DNA of 64,000 bases from Lotus japonicus. Lineage: Eukaryota; Streptophyta; Magnoliopsida; Fabales; Fabaceae. Below, piece by piece: positions 55,605 to 64,000 of this stretch. Under the pieces are notes generated by a model. The model saw only the letters and a program-made list of their open reading frames with translations. It did no database searches and had not been told where the DNA came from. Both the position numbers and the translations under genes were made by a program. Location: NCBI RefSeq assembly GCF_012489685.1, contig NC_080046.1:25612223-25676222 (forward strand). The letters are read 5' to 3'. Numbering within the stretch: the first letter of the stretch is position 1; each line of letters opens with the position of its first letter.

Positions 55605-56065
55605 GTGGAGCCGTGTTGTATTGACCGACACCTAGTGCTCTTGTTGTTTGGGCTGTGTTGTATTGACCGACACTAGACCCTTGTGTATTCTGTGGATGGA
55701 GTTGTGTTGTATTGACCGACACTTACTCCGAGTTGTGTTGTATTGACCGACACTAACTCATGGGTTTGTTGAGATTGGGTTGTGAGCTAAACACTTTCGT
55801 GGTAAGGACGATTCGTTGTTTGGCTAACCACGTTGCATTCAATCGGGTGAATAACGGGAATGGTTCACCTGTGCATATCATGGTGAATAACGGGAATGGT
55901 TCACCTTGCATTAATGATGAATAACGGGAATGGTTCATCATTCGGTGAATAACGGGAATGGTTCACCAAGGATGAATAACGGGAATGGTTCATCCAGGAT
56001 GGATTTCATCCAGGATGGATAACGGGAATGGTCCATCCATAGTGAAAATGCTTCACTTGTGGCGA
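55605..56065. repeat. Two repeat arrays of the family B LTR
   Basis: Four GTGTTGTATTGACCGACAC units (55611-55757) followed by six or more hairpin units with loop TAACGGGAATGG and matched arms (55850-56065). Arms include GGTGAA/TTCACC, GATGAA/TTCATC and GGATGGA/TCCATCC. The copy in the 3' LTR is 63334-63794. Confidence 0.9.
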
Positions 56066-56321
56066 ACGGGAACGCGTCACAAATCCGGATACATATTGTG
56101 CATTTCACGCATACATTCATGCTGACTGAGATTGTGTGCTGTTTGTTTATTGAAGCAATGTTAGAGCCATAACATGCTAGGATTGTTTATATGTATATAT
56201 ATCAACATATATCTATACCCCATATCACATGTTGAGTGTATATCTACTTATTGCTGTGAGTTGACCCTAGCGCCTTGGCTTTGTTTGTATGTTTGTGTTT
56301 GGGCGGTCGGCCTGCTGCCAG

Positions 56322-56615
56322 ATGTCGATGGCCGACTGGTGTTCGATGGTCTCTCCCTCGGGGGGGATCAGATATGAGCTTGTGGATCGGGATGCCCCCA
56401 CCGCTTGGGTGATCGATGTTGTGGGTCATCGAGCGACGTACCGGGGAAGGGTCATGGAGGACCGGACTGACGAGTGTGAACATCTGACGAAAGAAGTTCT
56501 ACGACGCATGGAGCTGAGCTTCAACTTGCCGTCTTCAGTTCGCCGAGGACTCGGATGTGTGAGCAGTTATGGGTTGGTAGAGTTAGGCAGGCGTCATATT
56601 TGTGTAGAGCTCTGA
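56322..56615 (+). pseudogene. Truncated LTR-encoded protein, family B (97 aa)
   Basis: It starts after GCTGCCAG and matches the conserved block of 14585-15256 up to Leu-Ser-Phe-Asn-Leu-Pro-Ser-Ser-Val. A deletion then removes the linker, basic patch and acidic tail, and 25 or so unrelated residues precede the stop. This is the version carried by the most recently active element in the window. Confidence 0.75.
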
Positions 56616-57016
56616 TTCGTTTTGCTTTTGGGACGGGGTAGGTTCCCGACGCATGGCTTTTGTGTGGTTCTCTTATTGAGGGATCACAGTGAGTCAGTCG
56701 GACTATAGGAGTCTTTGCTTAGGCCATTTTGAGGCCGACTTTCTCCCAGTGGATTGTAATTATAACCTTTTCACTCACACTTCTGGATCTGTAACTATTT
56801 GCCTACGGGCACACTACTTTGGAGTCACTGCGAGTGCGCGTGACATGGGAGTGCAGCTGAGGCTGTACATGTGTATATATTTGTGTGTTGGTTGGGTTTT
56901 GTCTTTATTTTCTATTGCTTGATTTAAAAGGTATCAAACAAAAAAATTACCTGTTTTCAGCGTAAAGTCTATTTTTGGTTACTAAAGTGACACCTGGAAA
57001 TCGGGGTGTTACATTG

Positions 57017-57028
57017 TGGTATCAGAGC
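57017..57028 (+). other. Primer binding site (initiator-Met tRNA)
   Basis: TGGTATCAGAGC, a perfect match to the primer consensus, three bases after the 5' LTR. Confidence 0.92.
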
Positions 57029-57222
57029 TTAGTCGAGTCTTTTGGGAGTCTTTGGGGAATAGGTCTTCTGTGCTAGGTTGTGTGACTCTGCAAAGAGTGA
57101 AAATTGATTGTCTGCAGAGCGATTTTCGCTCTAATTGCTTGCGTTACTACTCAATCGGATTGAGTGGTTTGTCTAGTGCTACCGTATGGTTAGTACTAAT
57201 CGGACGTTCGATGGGATATAGG

Positions 57223-57805
57223 ATGGTGGATCTTAACCGGATGGCGGAGGCTACATGTGAGCATCATCAACGACTGATGGCGACAGCAATGTATCAACAA
57301 AGAGGAATGAACCGAACTGGAGCTGGGGGACCAATGAGGTCAGGTTCCCAAGGCTACAACGGAAGGAAGAGTTACCATAAGTGGGGACCATATCAGCGTT
57401 CCGAGGGAAGAAATCTTATCTCAAGAGAGTACAAACCGACGACTGCTGATACTGGGGGGGAAGCCAGTTGGTGACAAAGGAGTGACATCTACTCGTTGCA
57501 GAAAGTTTGGGCATTTTGCTAACAAATGCTCAGTGATTGGACGGAGATGCTTCAAGTGTAACCGAGAGGGGCATCTAGCTGTGAACTGCAAGATCAAAGA
57601 AAGTCTATGCTTCAATTGCAACCAACCGGGACATTTCTCCCAAGATTGCAAGGCACTCAGGGGCGAATCATCAGGGAATGTTGGGAAAGGAAAACAACTT
57701 ACTACAGAGGAAAGGATTCATATCAAGGGAGGAGCAAGAGTTGAGGAGTCGAACGAGGAAGAACGTGGGAACGATGGTAATATTTTAACTGTTCTCGTAT
57801 TCTAG
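57223..57805 (+). pseudogene. gag remnant: N-terminus and zinc knuckles
   Basis: It starts Met-Val-Asp-Leu-Asn-Arg-Met-Ala-Glu, like the intact gag. About 180 residues containing the capsid-like domain are missing, and the frame resumes at Gly-Ala-Gly-Gly-Pro-Met-Arg-Ser. A run of G near 57456-57462 shifts the frame before the knuckles. Three knuckle units follow (57495-57650): the first has lost one Cys, while Cys-Phe-Lys-Cys ... His ... Cys and Cys-Phe-Asn-Cys ... His ... Cys are complete. The full-length B gag at 22608 has only two. Nucleic-acid binding could survive; capsid assembly could not. Confidence 0.85.
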
Positions 57806-58083
57806 AATAACTTACTCTTTTATATTCAAGCGAGTGTGACGCGCCTAACTTGTATTTACTACTTAGACTATGATCCTATGATTATTATCCCTAGTAGGAC
57901 CTTATTCGAAGTTGCTCGTGATTTAACTATAGAGGTTACACGAGATCTAGAATAGCACGCGGAGCTAGGGAGTTGTTTTACCGAGGCGTTGATAAGGAAG
58001 CTAGGATCTCAGGGAAATTCCTTATGGGTACGAATCGTAGGATTTTAGGGCGTTTAGTTTTGAAGCGGAGTCGTTAGAGGATC
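57806..58083 (+). other. Decayed protease-to-RT region
   Basis: 278 bp where protease should be. I see no Asp-Ser-Gly motif and no long frame. The right edge joins reverse transcriptase. Confidence 0.6.
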
Positions 58084-58803
58084 TTTCGGCAAAAGGGATT
58101 CATTCGACCGAGTGTTTCACCATGGGGAGCGCCAGTGCTTTTAGTCAAGAAGAAGGACGGAAGGTCGAGATCGTGGGTGGATTATCGACAATTGAACAAG
58201 GCGACGATCAAGAACAGATACCCGTTGCCGAGGATAGATGATTTGATGGACCAACTACGAGGGGCTACCGTATTTTCCAAGATAGATTTGAGGTCAGGCT
58301 ATCGTCGGATCAGAGTGAAGATTGAGGATATACCGAAGACTGCTTTCAGGACACGTTAAGGACACTACGAGTACCTAGTGATGCCGTTTGGAGTGACGAA
58401 TGTACCTGCTGTTTTCATGGATTACATGAACCGCATCTTTCAGGAGTTCTTAGATCGGCGTGTGGTGGTGTTTATTGAGGACATATTGATCTATTCGAAG
58501 GACGCGAATAAACATGAAGGACATTTGCGCCAAGTTTTACAATTGTTGAGAGAGAAAAAGCTGTATGAGAACCCTTCCAAGTGTGAATTCTGGCTGGAGG
58601 AAGTCAATTTCTTAGGCCATGCTATCTCGAAGGAGGGCATAGCTGTGGATCCAGCGAAAGTGGAGACTGTTTTGGCTTGGGAGCAACCGAAGATGGTGAC
58701 AGAGATCAGAAGTTCTGTGGATTTAGCTGGATATTATAGACGCTTCATTGAGGGATTTGCCAAGATTGTTGGACCTTTGACTCAATTGACGAGGAAGGAT
58801 TAA
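58084..58803 (+). pseudogene. Reverse transcriptase remnant
   Basis: It runs from Lys-Gly-Phe-Ile-Arg-Pro-Ser-Val-Ser to Leu-Thr-Arg-Lys-Asp. The Tyr codon of Arg-Tyr-Gly-His is a TAA at about 58358. The catalytic Phe-Ile-Asp-Asp box reads Phe-Ile-Glu-Asp, and Gly-Tyr-His-Gln is Gly-Tyr-Arg-Arg. A stop follows Arg-Lys-Asp at 58802. RNase H is absent. This reverse transcriptase cannot be active. Confidence 0.92.
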
Positions 58804-60861
58804 TCTTTTACATGGATTGAGGGTGTGTGGTTCCGTAGCGGAATCGTTAGGAACTTGATATCAGGATAATTGTGGTTACTGGATGTTAGGATCTCATTGT
58901 CTGTTCCAGTGGGTTTTTCTAAATTTCCACCTTCGATGTATTAGGCCTGATCAACCTAATATTGAGGGGGTGATATTCGGAATCACAGCTGATAATGGAC
59001 CTTGATAGAAGGATGTGTAAGATGAATTTGAATTGATTGAGGATTAGTCGGATTTGGGAGGAAAGTTCGTGTTAAGCATTTGATTGTACAAGATTAAGAT
59101 TTGAACCTTTGGAAGTTGATGATTTTCGTATAGACATTGATTGGTTAGTTCGTGTGATTACTCCAAGTAGAGGTAGACTAAGCCAATAGAATTGATGTTG
59201 GAAAATCTTTAAGTATTTTCTCGGAAGTTATGAAGTCATAGGTTATGTGATTTCTGACGTGGGATTATTAGAGATTAGATAGGTTGGATTTAATATCCGG
59301 TTATAGATGATTGTTTGATGGTAGCGAGATTGAGAAGAATTAACTCTGAACTAGATTGTTATAGTCGAGTTCGAGGAATAAGTTTTGCTAAGCGTTGGAT
59401 TAATATGTGGAGACATTATAGTCTTAAGAGATGAATTTTCGCTTGAAAAGTGTTGAATTAATGATTAAGTTGGAGAAAGAAAGTTTTAGCATAAGTTGAA
59501 TACTTGAGGTTGGTGATATGGATTCCAAGGAAATATGCTGAGATTACTAAGTGAGATTTACTAAGTTGGATTGAAATCTTAGGGTTAAGATTGAATCTTG
59601 AGAGTCGAGAATCGCATACGAGTAAGAGATCTTACAGTTGTAGCTGTGACAATAGGAGTTGAATCTTAGAAGAATGAAGACCTGGAGATGGGTTTCGGGT
59701 TAAGACCATTGAGGTATAATATAAGAGTGATCTTGAAGTAAATGAATCTTGGGTTGTGTAGGGTCATAAGGTTGGTTATAAGTTGGTGATCGATTGATGT
59801 TGATCATGAGGTTGCAGACATAATGAGCCATGTGATATGATTTGAATGATGTTAGCATAATAAGTTGTGGATGTGAAAGCATGACGACACTGGTCAGGTC
59901 GTTTGGGTAAGTGAAGGAGTTATAGTTTTTAAGAAACGGATATTCATTTAAGAAGTATTGAAGGATTAAAGGACATTAGAGGACCAAACTTGGTGAAGGT
60001 GTAGGTTTTAAATCTATGAATGTCTGTCTAAGGTGTGAAGGACTCAAAGTTTGTCAGAATTTGATTGGGAGATTAAGAAGTTGATTGACGAGATGGTGGT
60101 TGAGTCCCAAAAGGAGGGTGTTGGTGTTAAGATGAATACTTGAAGTTGTTATGTTTGGACAAGTTTCTTAGAGCTTAAGAGTGGATGAAACTTTGTTATG
60201 GATTTTGATGATGCATATTACGGTTAACAAGTGAATTTTACTAAGGTTGAATGAGAATCCTAGGGCTAAGGTTGACCTAGTGAGCTGAGATTCATGTACA
60301 CATACGAGATTTAGTGGTGTTAGCGGTTACGATAGAGTTAAATCTCAGAATGTTGAAGGATCGGATGATAAGATGGCTAGTTAAGTCCCTTGAGGTATAG
60401 TTATGATGTAATCTACTAGAGGATAAGTCTCGATTTATGCGAAGTGTTAGGGATTTCAGTAAGTGTAAATAGGTTTGAGTGAGGGAAGTTCTAAGGAAGA
60501 AGACGATAATAATGGATTGTTAGATATTAAGAAGAGGATTATCTTATAAGTTGTTGGTAACTTGATGTTGAAGGGGATAAGATTAGTGAAGGACAAGAAA
60601 TAAGGACATAAGTCGATTTTTAATTCGAATGGTGACTAAGTAGGAGATTGATTTCATTGTGCGAGTGATGATAGTTACGAAGTTGGATGTGACGTTAATG
60701 GACTATTAGATTCCAACGCAATGTTTCGTCTAAGAGTTATCGAACGAACAAGTGATGGACTGTAGATGAAGATCACGAGGACAAGTTGAGTATCTACTTT
60801 ATGATGACAGAGAGGCACTGAGTTTAAGAAGAATTCCGGACGACCGAAAGTAAAGAAGTAA
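58804..60861 (+). other. About 2 kb of unassigned interior sequence
   Basis: It occupies the place of RNase H and integrase. The plus strand is rich in G and A with frequent TTGA and GATTAAG-type words and no long frame. Two segments, about 59480-59670 and 60140-60350, resemble each other in order (AATACTTGA, TTACTAAG, ATCTTAGGGTTAAG or ATCCTAGGGCTAAGG, ACATACGAG, TTGAATCTTAGAA), so it contains an old duplication of about 660-bp period. Origin unknown: filler picked up by the element or unrecognisably decayed pol. Confidence 0.55.
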
Positions 60862-61171
60862 GTGGCTAAGGTTGTGCGACTGCACGGAATGCCAACCGGT
60901 ATCATTTCAAGCAGAGGTCCGACGCAAGTAATCGAGTCAGACGACATGAGGTTGAATGATGTTTTGTCTTTTGAGACGCCGATAGTTAGCAGTGGGGATA
61001 GAAGAGTGAAACAGTTAAGGGGAAGGCAGATTGCTTAAGTAAAGATTTTGAGGAACAATGACACAGGCACTACTACATGGGAATTGGAAGATAAGATCAA
61101 GGAACTGCATTCCGAACTTTTTGCAGAGCTCTGAGTTTCGAGGACGAAACTTTCTTTTTGGAGGGGAGTAT
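60862..61171 (+). pseudogene. Integrase remnants and polypurine tract
   Basis: First about 20 residues of the integrase core (Val-Arg-Leu-His-Gly-Met-Pro-Thr-Gly-Ile), then a jump to the chromodomain-like C-terminus (Gln-Val-Ile-Glu-Ser-Asp ... [10 protein letters not shown]), with a TAA at 61036-61038 and the natural TGA at 61132-61134. A polypurine tract GGAGGGGAGTAT precedes the 3' LTR. The ends needed in cis are kept while the enzyme is gone. Confidence 0.88.
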
Positions 61172-64000
61172 TGTAAGACCTGGATTTTCAGAACAAGTTA
61201 AGTTTCCGACTCACACGTAGAAATAGTGTAAGCGTGACAGGAGTTTGACATTTGAGAAAGATTAATGAAGAAGAAAGTTCAGGAATTGCTTGAGGAATGT
61301 TGCGTAGCTGTTTTCGGAGTTAGTGCGAGTCGTCTGCACACCTGCCTTATGGCAAGCGTGTCCAGAATAGGCTATTTCGCTCTTAAAGCAACGTTTTGAG
61401 TGAGATTTCGAACTCTCGGAAAATTTAAAGATTCTCTTTATTTTTCCATCGACCAGCGTTTCATTTCGGAACTCTGGACTGTACGCACGATAGGTTTCAC
61501 TTTTCGGATGTCCGCCGACGCTAATTTCTTTGCTTCGAAACCCTATTTTCGAGCAATGGATGAATACTTTTTCTATTCGGGACTTCTAACGAAGATTCCG
61601 TCCGCGTTGCCAGACTTGTTTCGACGTTTCCAATCTTTCTTCAGTTGGAAGTTTTGTCGTTTGAGCATCACAGCAAAAAGTAGTTTTTCGGGGCAGATTA
61701 ACCGACACCGCTTTTGAGTTTTTCGATATCGTTTTTCCCAAATCCTAGATATTTGTTTTGAGTTCTGGAATTATGACGCTAGAATCTCTCTTAGAATTCC
61801 ATGGTGATCGTGCTGCAAAAATCGGAATCGCGAAATTTTCATTTTCCCGCGATTTCGCCCGCCTATAAATAGGCGAAAAAGCTAATATCCTCTTCATTTT
61901 CACCATTTTGGCCGAGATTGTGGAGAGCTTGGGGGGAGAAGGAGAATTCGCGAAACCTTGACCAATCTTCGTGCAGTTCGTCCCTACTTATAGGTATCGA
62001 GGTAACTATCATGAATCCTGCCTCTGATTGTTGTTTCTGTTGCGTTTCTGAAGCCGTTTCTGTGCTCTAAGTTTTGAGCTTTTTCTAAAATTGTCCGATT
62101 TCTCTGATTTCTCGCTTGGGTTATGTTCCTTATGTTCCCCTGAGTCTAAAACCTCTGTCAGTAAACTCTGATTTCGATTCAGTTGTCCAGGATCTGAAAA
62201 ATTGACTCAAAACTCTTTTTGTCTCACATTTCGAAACTTTATTGTCGTAAAGCTATAATCTGACTTCGTGCCTTTAGGATTTGTTGTCACGGATGTCATG
62301 AGGATCGTTGCTGTCAAATTTGTTTTCAGAACTGATAACTTTGAAGTTTTGAGCCTTTATTTTGGACCAAAATGCCCCTGCGTAGTCGTATTTCGGCCCG
62401 ATTGTCCGAAAATTGTTCTGACAATTTCTTTGCCTTAGTTTTACCCTAAAACTACCTTGTAAACTGATTTGATCGAAGAAAAAGAGCCGAAGCCCTTTTC
62501 TCCTTATGGCCGTGGGTTTTCCTAAGGGGAGGGGAGTTTTTCGTTTTCGAAAACTTGTCCTTTCGTACACGTTTGTCGTATTCTGAAGCTTTGATGCTTT
62601 GTCTATCGTTTATGTATTGTTTTGCGATCGAACTAATCGATTTTGTGTGAATTCTGCTTTGTTTTTCTCCGAGGTTCAGTTGAAGGAACTTTGGAAGTTT
62701 CAAGGCATTCCTGTGAAGGAGATTTGATTTGCGAAGCTGGATCAGCTCGAGGTTAGGGCAACTTACTATATATTAGCTATGACTGCATGATAGGCGTCGA
62801 TAAATTCGACTTATGTTTTATCTGATGTTGTTTTTGATGATGAGTTGATGTTATGATGTTTTTCCATACTTGTGATGTTGTGCTTTTGTTGGATTGAGCG
62901 TTTTGACGCAATTTCGGAGTGGAGATTCATTGATCTGGTGATCTTTGATATTTCGGGTTGGATGAACAACCCTAGGCAAGTCCAAATGTGGGGTTTGAGA
63001 CTTAGCCATATGTTGGAATTCTTAGACTTTCCCCGGGAAATGTATTTTGGGTGGTTGATCTTTGAAAACTTAGAATGATAGAGCTTTGAAAATCTAAAGA
63101 CTTGGGAAACTTAGACTTTGAGAAATAAACTCATAACTTGACTAATTCGAATTGAAACAATTTTTATTAACGTTTAAGCATAGGAGAACTGAAGGGGAAA
63201 ATATTTACGAAAGACGGGGAAAAGTCGACTTTGTTGTGGGTTTGGAGAGTTATCGGAATTGGGGGAAGCCACTAAGGTGAGCTATGGTGATGATTGAAAG
63301 TCACCGAGTACTCTAGTACTCTTGGGGATTGTTGTGGAGCCGTGTTGTATTGACCGACACCTAGTGCTCTTGTTGTTTGGGCTGTGTTGTATTGACCGAC
63401 ACTAGACCCTTGTGTATTCTGTGGATGGAGTTGTGTTGTATTGACCGACACTTACTCCGAGTTGTGTTGTATTGACCGACACTAACTCATGGGTTTGTTG
63501 AGATTGGGTTGTGAGCTAAACACTTTCGTGGTAAGGACGATTCGTTGTTTGGCTAACCACGTTGCATTCAATCGGGTGAATAACGGGAATGGTTCACCTG
63601 TGCATATCATGGTGAATAACGGGAATGGTTCACCTTGCATTAATGATGAATAACGGGAATGGTTCATCATTCGGTGAATAACGGGAATGGTTCACCAAGG
63701 ATGAATAACGGGAATGGTTCATCCAGGATGGATTTCATCCAGGATGGATAACGGGAATGGTCCATCCATAGTGAAAATGCTTCACTTGTGGCGAACGGGA
63801 ACGCGTCACAAATCCGGATACATATTGTGCATTTCACGCATACATTCATGCTGACTGAGATTGTGTGCTGTTTGTTTATTGAAGCAATGTTAGAGCCATA
63901 ACATGCTAGGATTGTTTATATGTATATATATCAACATATATCTATACCCCATATCACATGTTGAGTGTATATCTACTTATTGCTGTGAGTTGACCCTAGC
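61172..64000 (+). mobile_element. 3' LTR of the young family B element (cut by window end)
   Basis: This matches 53443-56271 at a constant offset of 7729; I found no difference while reading, including the repeat arrays. The LTR ORF and LTR end lie beyond the window. Confidence 0.95.

Larger units (their letters stand above)
53443..57013 (+). mobile_element. 5' LTR of the young family B element
   Basis: TGTAAGACCTGG ... AAATCGGGGTGTTACA, 3571 bp. It has a TATA box, donor-like TATCGAG|GTAACT at 54272, the 78-nt block, both repeat arrays and a truncated LTR ORF. Confidence 0.95.
53443..64000 (+). mobile_element. Young non-autonomous family B element (runs off the window)
   Basis: The 5' LTR is 53443-57013, the interior 57014-61171, and the 3' LTR starts at 61172 and is cut by the window end. 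The two LTRs look identical over the 2.83 kb visible, indicating very recent insertion. Yet the interior lacks the gag capsid, protease, RNase H and most of integrase, and has stops and frameshifts. It must have been copied by proteins from another element. Confidence 0.93.

Overview
The window is plant nuclear DNA made almost wholly of nested LTR retrotransposons; I see no cellular protein gene and no functional rRNA or tRNA gene. The elements carry chromodomain-type Ty3/gypsy (Tekay-like) polyproteins, initiator-Met-tRNA primer sites, a SIRE-type Ty1/copia element, a Cassandra-type 5S-bearing TRIM and small non-autonomous elements primed by tRNA-Asp. This points to a flowering plant, probably a eudicot and possibly a legume, in heterochromatin.

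Layout. Positions 1-6345 hold three Tekay-like elements inserted one into another. A family B/D LTR (plus strand) is the deepest visible layer and is split into 6346-6508, 12822-14108, 26722-27053 and 36193-36330. It was split by a solo family A LTR (6509-12816, target duplication AAAAT, itself containing a solo family C LTR with TATAT), by a full-length reverse family B element (14109-26716, ATCCC) and by a family A element (27054-36187, GCCCC). After a deletion scar at 36330 come an integrase remnant and a family A LTR (36866-45179) that contains a young non-autonomous element E (39995-44087, GGATG). From 45180 to 53442 lie copia fragments, an E-like element and a rearranged Cassandra-like element (46213-47134, ATAGG). 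From 53443 to the window end is a family B element whose two LTRs look identical but whose coding region is ruined.

The striking feature is inside the LTRs. Families A and B (about 3.6-4 kb) share an internal architecture: TATA box, a noncoding first exon ending at a splice donor, a 78-nt exon-like block, an array of hairpin repeats, and then an open reading frame opening directly after a splice-acceptor-like CAG. That frame encodes a 155-225-residue protein with a conserved globular part, a proline-rich linker and a very acidic tail. Solo LTR C shows a smaller version (repeat array, then a 36-residue ORF with an acidic tail). The 78-nt block is exactly 78 nt, open and in the same phase in all nine copies seen, and the hairpin stems co-vary between repeat units. 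I do not recognise this protein; it is the best candidate here for an undescribed system.

Coding capacity is otherwise poor. The reverse B element has a full gag-pol broken by two stops and carries Lys in place of the integrase catalytic Glu. The A element lacks gag and protease but retains an intact RNase H-integrase frame. The young B element at the right has no capsid, no working reverse transcriptase and almost no integrase, so it was presumably mobilised by proteins from another copy.
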